NCBI RefSeq assembly: GCF_030936135.1
Contig: NC_082597.1
Span: 80,615,387-80,679,386 of the forward strand
From: Gavia stellata
Taxonomy: Eukaryota; Chordata; Aves; Gaviiformes; Gaviidae
Direction of reading: 5' to 3'
DNA: 64,000 bases
Below the pieces are notes generated by a model. It saw nothing but the letters and a program-made list of their open reading frames with translations. It did not search any database and had not been told where the DNA came from. This document shows positions 54,043 to 62,194 of this stretch, piece by piece. Positions within the stretch are counted from its first letter, which is position 1; every line of letters starts with the position of its first letter. The translations under genes and the position numbers were made by a program.

Positions 54043-54102
54043 GCACCCTGATCCCATCCAAGGCTTCTGCAGGCACCCTGATCCCATCCAAGGCTTCTGC
54101 AG
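54043..54102. repeat. 30-bp perfect tandem duplication
   Basis: The unit begins GCACCCTGATCCCATCCAAG and ends GCTTCTGCAG. It is present twice without a mismatch at 54,043-54,072 and 54,073-54,102, followed by GTGAGT. Because the unit is a multiple of three, it adds ten residues to overlapping open frames, but those frames are not supported as genes. Confidence 0.95.
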
Positions 54103-55671
54103 GTGAGTGATGGAGCCCAGATCCCTGGGCACAACCGCTCTCCACCTGCAGCAAGGGAAACGGAGAGCAGAGCCCCCCAAAAGTGCAGGGCAGCAGGGAT
54201 GAGAGCAGGGACCCTGCCTGGGGGGGAGCAGCCCCGGGGCCGGGGGATGCTGTCAGGAGGGAGGCCGGGTTCCTGCGCTGGCCTGATCTCTGTCCTTAGG
54301 CTCCCTCTAGAGTTTACATCAAATGAGCAACAGGGCTTAAACTCGGCTTGGCTGAACCCTCTCTGGGCGGCGTGGGCAGCCACCTGCCTCCTGCCTGCGC
54401 TCAGCCCTCTCCTGCCTGCAGCAAGGGGGTTGCAGGCAGGGTGGGCAGCAGGAGCGGGCTCCATGGCAGGGGTGCTGCCTGCTGAGCTGCCGCACCCTGC
54501 CCCTCCAGCGAGGCACCCGGGGGGGGGGGGTGGCATCTCCTAGCCCCCGCCTTGGCACTGCGCCGGTGCTGGGCGCTGCTGGGTGATGTCCCAGGGCCTT
54601 CGTAAGCTAAAGTGGCACAGGCCTCTCTGCTCCCCAAGAGCCTCCGCTGCCGAACCTCCCCGGGCCCTAATCCTGCCCAGAAGGGACGGGCTGCTGTTAA
54701 ACATGTTATGAATATTCCCAGCGCGCTCAGGTGTCTTCTCGAGGCCTGCGCCTCAAATCTCATGGTGGCCTCACCCCACATCTCTTGAGAAAATCAGCGT
54801 TTTGCCTGAAAAGCCAGAGGTGTGGGCAAACAGCATCAGTAACGGCCGAGGTGGGTGAGAAGCAAACTGCCTCAAGACTCCGGCTTTCAAATGGGTCACG
54901 CCGTGCCCCTGCCTCCTTCAGCCGCAGCTCTGGTAGAGGCATCCTGCGGAGCAGCTCAGGTATTACTATTCTTCCCAATTTCCCTGCTATTTGCAAGGCA
55001 ATACTGAAAATCCCAACCAACCCACGCCCTTTACGTGTCCGGTTCGGATGTGCTTCGCTGGTTCACTTGACAACCTTATAAAGTGCTGGGGAAGGAGGGT
55101 GGCCAAAATGAGGACGGGAAGCTTGCCTAAGCGATCCGGGAGGAAAGAAAAACAGCGAGCAGCTCTGCCAGGGGAAAAGCCCAAACAAGAGAGAGGAGCG
55201 GGGGTACTGGGAAGAGAGGGGACAGGGTGTTCAGAGGCTGTTCGAGGAGCCAGGACATTCCTCGCACAAACCTCCCTGTAAACACTCCTCCCTCCCTCCT
55301 GGTTCACTCCTCCAAGTTTTGGTTGGAGGTTTTTGGGGTTTTTCTTTTTTATTGTTTGTTTTCCTTCCTTTCTCTAATCCTCTCTTCCCATCTTTGACTG
55401 GCTGCACCTTCAGCTTAAACAGCAACAGAGAGAGGGGGGGAAAAAACCCGGCTGCTTGCCGGCAAGGGCTTTGGGGTCGCTCTCAGAGCTCGCCCCCCCC
55501 ATCCTCATCCCCACCCCGCTGCGCGGCCGCGCAACCCCGCGCACCGCTTCCCCCCCCCCTCCCCGCAGCCCCGGCTGCTGTGCCTTTCTTTTACAAGACG
55601 ATGGCGCTCTGATCTTTCCAGATCCTTACTCCAGACCTCTCTACTATTTTTTTTATTATTATTTTTTCGTG

Positions 55672-55697
55672 TTTTTTTTTTTTTTTTTTTTTTTTTT
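55672..55697. repeat. T26 homopolymer
   Basis: An uninterrupted run of 26 T on the + strand, preceded by another T/A-rich stretch from about 55,646. There is no adjacent SINE or LINE body that would make it a retrotransposon tail. Confidence 0.95.
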
Positions 55698-55896
55698 CCA
55701 CGCTCCGCTGCTACTACGGGCGGGCGCCCGCCTCTCCTCACCATTTGCTGCAGCCATCGGGGGTGCCTGACTGTAAACAAAACACTTTAGATCATGGCAA
55801 GGTCGCTGCAGACACAGCCTTTTTTCTCCTTTGCAGCAGCAGCCATTTAAGGTGGATTGCGGAGACAGCACCGCAGGGAAGCGGGACCGCGGGGGG

Positions 55897-55973
55897 GGCC
55901 GTGGGGAACCGAGCGAGACCCCCGAGCGCGGCCGGAGGCCGCGCTCGGGGGTCTCGCTCGGTTCCCCGCGGCC
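55897..55973. repeat. Almost perfect 77-bp hairpin
   Basis: Left arm 55,903-55,933 and right arm 55,937-55,967 are exact reverse complements over 31 bp, separated by only three bases (GGA, 55,934-55,936). Beyond one T/G pair (55,902/55,968) the pairing continues for five more base pairs, to 55,897 and 55,973. The arms are about 80% GC. It could be a genuine palindrome able to extrude as a cruciform, a transcribed hairpin, or a fold-back error of sequencing or assembly. Confidence 0.95.
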
Positions 55974-57908
55974 GCAGATGCTTCAGAGATGCGGATGCTC
56001 CAGGGATGCAGATGCTCCCCCCCCCCGCTTTAATTATTCCTTTGCAATATTCTTCTGCATGTATCAGCAGGCAGGTTGAGCCCCAGGCATCTTCAGAGAG
56101 CCCCCAGACGTATTTTCCAGCTCCTTTTCTTACCCTACAGCGACTCTCTCGCGTAGAGCAACAAGCCGAGCGTCCCACACCTGACAGAGAAAGCCAAGAG
56201 AAGTTTGAATCGGCGCTGGCTTGCCGGTGGAAGTCAAAGACGGGAAAGCCCGGAGAAAGGAAGATGAAATCCTGCAAATAAAGCAGACGAATAGGCCCCG
56301 CTTTGCCAGCTGACGCAGTTTTATCACTTGCAACTTCAAAAAAAAAAAAAAAAGTCTTAGCTCCTGCAAGCACGAGAATGTCAGCTTTAATTTTCTGTAA
56401 GCGAATTGCTAGAACTTGCGGTTGCTCAGAGGAGTTGGCAAACAACTTCTGAGTGCTAAAAAACCCGGCAAACAAATAAAAATAACACGGCTAATATTTT
56501 ATTTCAACCTTGCGGGTTTTAAACCGATTTCATTTCTATTCTTCTTCTTTTTTTGCCTGCACCCATCATTTTTTTTGAGCCCAGGTCTGGCGATGACGCG
56601 GGTGAGTGGTGTGAGCAGAGGCCGGGGGGCTGCGGGGCTGATGAAGGCAAGCAGACTGCCATGGCCTGGGCTTGAGCGCCGCGTAATGATTTTATTCCCT
56701 GTGCGTGCAGAGTTTAGCCTATCCGTTCGCAAAGGCAACTGCAGCGAAGGTTTCGGTGGCCCATCAAAACTGTACACCCCAAACCAGAGCAGGTCCGCAT
56801 GCCTAAGTACTGCACGGGGTAAAAGCTCCACGTCCTCAAGGCCAAATCGGTTGGCTCTTCTCTCAGCCGGTTAAACCCAGTTGTGTGGACCCCCACCTCG
56901 CTGAGATAGCTTATCACCGGTGCGACACCCCCCCCCAAGAAGCTGAATTCGGAGAGGGCTTCTCTGCTGGCAGAGGGGACCTGGCCAGGTGGGTTGGTGT
57001 GAAGAGCCTCCAGCCCTCCAAAGATGCAGACCCTGGATCTGGGTCCCTGGAATGGTCAAAACCTTCAGCGCTGAGCACCCGCGGTGTCCTGCAAGGTGTT
57101 GGGGGGGCTGCCGGCCTAAGGGGGGGGGAAGGCGGCTGTGGAAGGGGCTGGAGGCAAGGGGGGCAGAGAGGAGGATGTCCTGTTGCTCTCATCTCCGCCG
57201 TACCTGCTGCGGCTATCCGAGGAGGGTGCTTAGAAAATCCTTGGCTGTGACTCTTGGCTCACCTAATCTTCCGAGTGCACAACCGGGACCGAACCAAACA
57301 CTTTTAGGTTTCCTTCCCCTGCTCGCTGAGATCCAAAATCCCCGCAGAGGACTGTTCTAGAGCCATTTCTTCACCCAGCCCCCTTCTCTGCTGAGAAGGC
57401 AGCAAGAGGTGACCCCCCCACCCCGGGAGCCACCAGCCTGGCTCTGCAGCCAGTGGGGTGCCATGGGGTCGGGGTGCCGGTGTCCCCTGCATGTCCCGGG
57501 GGGACAGACTCCCCCCGCTAGCCCCGAGCTTGCCCCCAACCCCGGACCTCGGGGGGGGGGGGGGGGGGGCTGGGTCTCCAGAGCCCAACCCGGGCTAAAT
57601 CAAAGCGGAGGGCGACTCCTGTTACGGGAACGGGTCAAACCGTAACCAACCGCCACCATTACTCGGGCCTCTGGGGCGAGCAAGGGGATGGGGTGGGTTT
57701 TTTTGGGGGGACGGTGGGGGCACTAATCCCGCCGGGCCCGGGCTGTTGCGGGGGGAGGCGGGGAGCGCGGTGCCCGTCCTCCCACCCCTCTGGCCTCCAT
57801 CGCTCCCCGGCCCGGCCCGGCTCGGCTCGGCCCGGCCGGGGCCACCTTTAGAGCCGGCGGCGGCGGCGCGGCAGGGCCGGGCCGACGGGGCGGTGCCCGC
57901 CGCCGTAA

Positions 57909-57996
57909 CCAATGGCTCGGCCGGGCTGTTTAAATAGACTCGTCCTGTCAATCATTTTCTTCTTCGTCAGCCTTCCTTCAATCGCCATATTGGGCA
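57909..57996 (+). promoter_or_regulatory. CDKN1B core promoter block
   Basis: Three elements sit close together: a CCAAT box at 57,909-57,913 (NF-Y type); an A/T element TTTAAATA at 57,929-57,936; and CTTCTTCGTCAGCC followed by CGCCATATTGGGC at 57,983-57,995, whose CGCCATATT core fits a YY1-type site. From what I recall of the mammalian CDKN1B promoter, the CTTCTTCGTCAGCC and CGCCATATTGGGC phrases are conserved there in the same order upstream of the ATG, so this is probably the orthologous promoter. NF-Y and Sp1 control of mammalian p27 transcription is established. The exact start site here cannot be read from sequence. Confidence 0.75.
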
Positions 57997-58180
57997 ACCG
58001 AGAAAAGGGCTCGTCTCCCCTTGTTTTTTTCCGTCTCGCTTTTACTACGCGGCGGTGCGAGCGGCGGGGGCATCGCCGACCACCCACCGGCGGGGCAGCG
58101 CGGAGCCGGGGCCGCGGAGGGCAGCGCCGCTCCCCCCACCCCCCCCCGCGCACGGCTCCTCCACCCGCCCGGGGCTCCCC

Positions 58181-58198
58181 GGCGGCGGCGGCGGCGGC
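58181..58198 (+). repeat. (GGC)6 in CDKN1B 5' UTR
   Basis: Six GGC triplets in the predicted 5' leader, 31 bases upstream of the uORF start. Likely length-variable and strongly structured in RNA. Confidence 0.85.
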
Positions 58199-58227
58199 TC
58201 TCGGGGCTCGCCCCCGGGCTGGCGCTT

Positions 58228-58350
58228 ATGCGAGGGCGCCTCCTCGCCCCTTCTCCGCGGGCCGAGGGCGAGCGGGGCCGAGGCGGGGCCGGCGAGCGGG
58301 GCAGCGCGGAGAGGAGGCGCGGAGCGAAGCCGCCGAGCGCCGAGGAATAA
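58228..58350 (+). promoter_or_regulatory. Upstream ORF in the CDKN1B 5' leader (40 codons)
   Basis: The only AUG I find between the core promoter and the p27 start is at 58,228. It opens 40 codons and ends with TAA at 58,348-58,350, which is 116 bases before the p27 AUG and in a different frame. Its context is weak (C at -3, C at +4), which favours leaky scanning. The peptide is Arg/Gly/Glu-rich and looks non-functional as a protein. An upstream ORF in the human CDKN1B leader is known to influence cell-cycle-dependent p27 translation. A similar role here is inferred. Confidence 0.7.
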
Positions 58351-58392
58351 AAGGCGGAGAGGAGGAGGAGGAGGAGGAGGCGGCGGCGGCGG
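58347..58392 (+). repeat. GGA/CGG trinucleotide tract in the 5' leader, after a TATA-like element
   Basis: ATAAAAGG (58,347-58,354) overlaps the uORF stop codon. It is followed by a run of GAG/GGA triplets (about 58,359-58,380) and four CGG triplets (58,381-58,392). The tract is probably length-polymorphic and lies 75 bases before the p27 start codon. Confidence 0.8.
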
Positions 58393-58466
58393 CCGGGCCG
58401 GGCCGGGGCGGGGGGGGAGAGCAGCGAGCAAAACAACCGCCGCCAGAAGAAAGAGGGAGGGGGGAG

Positions 58467-59648
58467 ATGTCAAACGTCCGGATTTCTAATGGGAGCCCTA
58501 CCCTGGAGCGCATGGAAGCCAGGCAGTCGGAGTACCCGAAGCCGTCAGCTTGCAGGAACCTCTTCGGGCCGGTGAATCACGAAGAGTTAAACAGGGACTT
58601 GAAGAAGCACCGGCGGGAGATGGAGGAGGCATGCCAGAGGAAGTGGAATTTCGATTTCCAGAATCACAAGCCGCTGGAAGGCAGGTACGAGTGGCAAGCC
58701 GTGGAGAAGGGGAGCTCGCCCGACTTCTACTTCAGACCCCCCAGGCTACTGAAAGCTGTCTGCAAGTCCGCCGGCCGCCAGAGCTTGGACGTAAACGGGA
58801 ATTGCCAAACCGTGGTTTTTGTCGGTTCTCAGGGAATCTCAGAGGACACTCACTGTGTAGGTCAAAAGACTGAGCTTTCTGGAAATCAGACGGACTTTGC
58901 AGAGCAGTGCACTGGGCAGAGGAAAAGACCTGCCACCGACGGTAACGTACCCGGGGCGAAAGCGGCAGCGCTTTCCCCCGCCGGCCCTGCCCGCTGTCAG
59001 CGCCGGGGCCCCTCCGCCCCTGCCACGCGTGGCCTGCGTGGGCTGTGCCCCGCGGGGCTCCGGCTCGGTGTACCCCCTACACCTCCTTTCGCCTAAAAGA
59101 GCCCAGGTGCTGTTTGCAGCCCTCGGGGGGGGGGGGGGGGGGGGGGGGGGGTTTGTCCCGCGTTAAGTGGGAGCCGGTGGATGATTTGCGAGGAAAAGCC
59201 CTTCGGACGCGGAGCATCCCCCCCGCCGCCCCTCCGCGGGGACCGGCCCCCGGCCCAGGCGGGCGGAGGAGGTTCGTAACGCTCACGCGAAGCCAAAGAG
59301 GGACGGGGATTTGAGCTGAAAACGGGAAACTTGGATCTCTTACCTAGAGAGAAGCCCATCTCCCCTCCCCCTGCTCCCTTTCACGAAGCCGATAGCAGAC
59401 TCGGGGATATATATCCCCCCCCCCCGCCCCAGCTACCCCCCCTGGATGCCGAGCAAACATCTGGCAGGAAAAGATTTTAATATCACTCCCCCCCCCTTGT
59501 TTTTTTTTTTAATTTTCCCCTCCTAGATTCCTCTCCTCAAAATAAAAGAGCCAACACAACAGAAGAAGAGGTGTCAGAAGACTCCCCCAGTGCCAGTTCA
59601 GTGGAGCAAACGCCCAAGAAATCGAGCCCGAGACGACATCAGACGTAA
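58467..59648 (+). CDS. CDKN1B: Cyclin-dependent kinase inhibitor 1B (p27Kip1); join(58467..58941,59527..59648)
   Basis: This protein binds cyclin E/A-CDK2 and cyclin D-CDK4/6 and restrains the G1/S transition in the nucleus. The joined frame encodes 198 residues, the same length as human p27. Visible motifs are Ser10; the cyclin-binding RNLFG at 30-34; the CDK-binding part of the inhibitory domain (about 52-93, with 'RKWNFDFQNHKPLEGRYEW' at 58-76); Tyr74; the FY pair at 87-88 that enters the ATP pocket; a bipartite nuclear signal, RKR 152-154 plus KR 165-166; Thr157; the CDK2/Skp2 degron Thr187 in VEQTPKK (184-190); and C-terminal Thr198. The human Tyr89 position is Phe here. The start has G at -3. 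The exon junction splits an Asp codon (G|AT), with donor GTAACG at 58,942 and acceptor CCTCCTAG ending at 59,526. Exon 1 stays open into the intron, so an unspliced reading would give a false C terminus. The middle region (100-150) is the most diverged, as expected for this disordered protein. Confidence 0.98.
58942..59526 (+). other. CDKN1B intron 1
   Basis: 585 bases, GT...AG, phase 1. The acceptor has a long T/C tract (59,498-59,524). It contains a G27 run at 59,125-59,151 and C-rich runs near 59,417-59,428 and 59,487-59,496. The position in the coding sequence, directly after the Thr157-Asp158 codons, agrees with the mammalian gene. No other gene is seen inside. Confidence 0.93.
59125..59151. 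repeat. G27 homopolymer in CDKN1B intron 1
   Basis: 27 consecutive G on the + strand, 184 bases after the intron 1 donor. Such runs form G-quadruplexes and are error-prone in sequencing, so the true length is uncertain. Confidence 0.9.
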
Positions 59649-59657
59649 ACCGTTTAG

Positions 59658-60927
59658 GTGGGTTCCCTCTGGGCTCTGCCATCAGGCTGCGAAGAAGGGG
59701 AGGGACGGGTGACCGAGGGGGTATCCCGCTTCTCTAAGGCGGGGAGCCGGGGGGGGGGGGGGCGCTCCGGACCCCTCCGGGCTGCCTGCGGGGTCTGGTG
59801 CCCGAGGAAGGGTGGGTGCCGGTCCCCGAGCGCTCGGGGATGGGTGTGCGGTGGAGGCTGGGCTTGAGGAGAACAAAACAAGGAGGGAAGCGCAGTGCCG
59901 GGCCGGGCAGGGGCTGGGGCGGCGGCGGGGGGAGCCCCGGCCGCCGTGGGACCGAGCCCGCCCTCCCACCGGGACCGGGACCGGGACCGGGACCGGGACC
60001 GGGACCGGGACTGGGACTGGGACCGCCCTTTCCCGAGGCCCGTGCGGCTGAGGGGACGGAGGGACGGATTCTCAAACGCGGCCGGTGCATGATGTGGGAT
60101 GACAAGGGGTGTCGGGGGGCTTTTCCCGTGTGTGTGTCCCCCGCGATGCTTTGTCACTTACAGTGTCAGCGGTGCCGTCGCACGTCGCGGCCACCTCCCA
60201 CCCCGGGAGAAATAAGTCCCGAAGTTGGGTCTAAGGGGAATCCGGGCACTTCCCTTAAAATCCGAGCAGGGCAAGGCTGTGGGTTGGGGTGGTTTGGGGT
60301 TGTTTTTTTTTTTTTCCCTTTTATTTTTTCGGTTGGTTTGGTTTGGTTTTAGGCGCTGGCAAAGGGAAGGGAGCGGGTTAACGGGAGCTGGGTTGTGCTT
60401 CCCCCCCCTCCCCTTTCCCCCCCCCTCTTCTTGTTGTTGTTTTGTTTTAAGGCGAGGGCCGGGGGGGGGGATGAGTCGGTGAATTGCGAGTTTTACAAAC
60501 CCCGGTCGCGATTGTGCAGAAAGAGATTAAGCTGTAAAAGCAAAAGTTGCGACAACCGAGTCCCGCCGGGGTGAGCCGCGGAGGAGCCCGGCAGCACCCA
60601 CCCCCCCCCCTCCGCCCTCCGCACACGCCGCTACTACCGCCCCGCTTGTTTGCGGGGGGGGGGCCCGGGCCGGGGCGGAGGGATCCCGCCGCCCGCCTCT
60701 CCCCCGACGGGGGGTACCGGCAGCCGCGGCCCCGGACCTGCGGAGCGGCCCCGGGCAGCGCAGGGGCCCCGCCCGGGCAGGGCCTGTCCGCCCCGGGGAT
60801 GCGGCGTCGGTTTGAACCGGTTGCGGGGCGGATCGCGTTTCTTTTCGATGTTTTCTAATGTTCTTCTCCCGCCCCGTTGTCTTTTTTTTTTTTTGTTTTG
60901 TTTTGTTTTTCTCCTCTCCCGTTGCAG
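59658..60927 (+). other. CDKN1B intron 2 (within the 3' UTR)
   Basis: Exon 2 ends nine bases after the stop codon. The donor is GTGGGT at 59,658, and the acceptor is CTCCTCTCCCGTTGCAG ending at 60,927. Human CDKN1B likewise splices just after the stop codon, so the three-exon layout is conserved. The intron is about 1,270 bases, very GC-rich, and contains the (GGGACC)9 tract and G/C homopolymers. No open frame in it is supported as coding. Confidence 0.85.
59971..60024. repeat. (GGGACC)9 hexanucleotide tract in CDKN1B intron 2
   Basis: Nine hexamers in a row: six GGGACC, two GGGACT, then one GGGACC. Each unit brings a G triplet separated by three bases, a layout well suited to G-quadruplex formation on the + (transcribed RNA) strand. 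Confidence 0.95.
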
Positions 60928-61174
60928 AGCGGAGGATGTGCTCGTTCACGGGGTGCGGCGGGCGGCGAGGAAGGGAGGAAGATGTAAAGTCGTAGTGGAG
61001 ACGAAAATACATATCGCCGATCTCCGTGGGATGGAGGTCCTGTACAAGCACTGAAAAAAAAAAAAAAATACCGAAAAAAACCCAACAACAGCAACAAAAC
61101 GACAACAAAAAAGCGGCAAACAATAACACTAAAATTTTAGGCACTCTTAAAAGACCTGCCTCTAAAAGCATTGG

Positions 61175-61181
61175 ATGTAGC
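61175..61181 (+). promoter_or_regulatory. miR-221/222 seed match, site 1
   Basis: ATGTAGC followed by A (an 8-mer site) matches the shared seed of miR-221 and miR-222, established repressors of p27 in mammals. It sits in a block that is conserved with the human 3' UTR. Confidence 0.85.
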
Positions 61182-61226
61182 ATTGTGCAATTAGGTGTTT
61201 CCTTATTTGCTTCATTGTACTACCTG

Positions 61227-61234
61227 TGTATATA
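61227..61234 (+). promoter_or_regulatory. Pumilio response element between the miR-221/222 sites
   Basis: TGTATATA fits the UGUANAUA consensus exactly. In human cells, Pumilio binding at this element is reported to open the p27 3' UTR for miR-221/222. The order site-PUM-site is kept here. Confidence 0.82.
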
Positions 61235-61245
61235 GTTTTTACCTT

Positions 61246-61252
61246 ATGTAGC
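61246..61252 (+). promoter_or_regulatory. miR-221/222 seed match, site 2
   Basis: A second ATGTAGC followed by A, 71 bases after the first (start to start). This reproduces the paired-site arrangement of mammalian CDKN1B. Confidence 0.85.
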
Positions 61253-61846
61253 ACATAAACCTTGTTGGGAGGGGGGAGGGAGTGGAAGAGGGTGACTGAT
61301 TGGAACTTGCTTTCACAATCTAGCAAGCAAAATGGATGAAGAGAAGCAGTGTAGGGGTTTTTTATTACTTAAAGATGTATTGTCCCTTTAAGTGGGTCCG
61401 CAGTGATGGTTTTTTTCCCCCCCTTTTTTTTTTTTAATGATGTACCATGGTGGTAACGCTGCTCAGAGCAGATGATCGCAGGCCGCTTGGGAAATCTCTT
61501 CCTACTGCATGAAGCTGAAGAGGTGGGAGCTGGGATGATTCCGTTATGTAGTAGCGAAAGTCCCCGATACCCCCCCCCCCCCCCCAAATCCATACGGGAA
61601 ATTTGTAAAAGTCACGTAAAATCATCCCGTCGTCGCAGTGCCTGATTTCCGGGGGCTTTCTGGTGGTTTTTTTACCTAATCTGATGGGCTTTTTCTTTCA
61701 ATCTCGAATATTGTTGGTTTCTGGTCTGACCCACTTCCCGAAGTGTTTTGTGTGTGAGGGAAAAGGGATACTACATCTTTAAACAGTATTTCTACATTGC
61801 CTGTGTACCTGTATGTAAAAATAAAAAAAAGTTTGAAGTGTACCTG

Positions 61847-61854
61847 TGTACATA
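61847..61854 (+). promoter_or_regulatory. Second Pumilio response element
   Basis: TGTACATA fits UGUANAUA and lies in the distal, conserved part of the 3' UTR. Confidence 0.7.
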
Positions 61855-62194
61855 ACTCTGTAAAGACACTGAGAAATTATACTAACTTATTTATGTTAAA
61901 AGATTTTTTTTTTTTAATCTAGAAGACAATATTTTTCCCCATAAAGCCAAAGTGGCATGTTTTTGTGCATTTGTAAATGCTCTATTTGGTAGACTTTTTA
62001 GCGGTTTTTTTTTTGTTTGTTTGTTTGGGGTCTTTTTTTTTTGTTGGGGTGTTTTTTTTTTTCCTTTTTCTGATAATTAATATGGCTGTGCTTAAAGGAT
62101 TGCAGACTGAGCCAATTAAGTATTTTTTTTTTTGTAATGTGTGGGAAAAAAAAAAGAATAAATCCAGATTGATATTGTTTCACATCAAGCAATC

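Larger units (their letters stand above)
53247..57719. other. GC-rich upstream region of CDKN1B, no gene recognised
   Basis: GC content rises stepwise from about 54,000. No coding exon is supported, and long open frames on the - strand (53769-54536, 55792-56475) are explained by low stop-codon density and simple sequence. Marked items are a 30-bp duplication (54,043-54,102), a T26 run (55,672-55,697), a 77-bp hairpin (55,897-55,973) and a G19 run (57,551-57,569). Two forkhead-type TGTAAACA sequences lie at 55,277-55,284 and 55,772-55,779. The region may hold distal promoter or enhancer sequence for CDKN1B, but that is inference from position. Confidence 0.5.
57720..58940 (+). promoter_or_regulatory. 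CpG island over CDKN1B promoter and exon 1
   Basis: CpG-dense sequence (many CGGCGG, GGCCGG and CCCGCC blocks) spans the promoter, the 5' UTR and the first coding exon. This is the usual arrangement for a broadly expressed cell-cycle gene and marks the transcription start region. The edges are estimated by eye. Confidence 0.8.

Noticed and set aside
53769-54536. 255-codon open frame on the - strand
   Set aside because: Compositionally biased (Pro/Gly/Ala/Arg), contains the artefactual ten-residue duplication from the 30-bp repeat, and shows no domain or conserved motif.
55792-56475. 227-codon open frame on the - strand
   Set aside because: Runs across the hairpin and A/T homopolymers; part of its length is the translated inverted repeat. 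No recognisable protein family.
58942-59096. Read-through of p27 exon 1 as a longer C terminus
   Set aside because: A good donor at 58,942 and an exon 2 that restores the conserved C terminus (Thr187 degron, Thr198) show this part is intronic.
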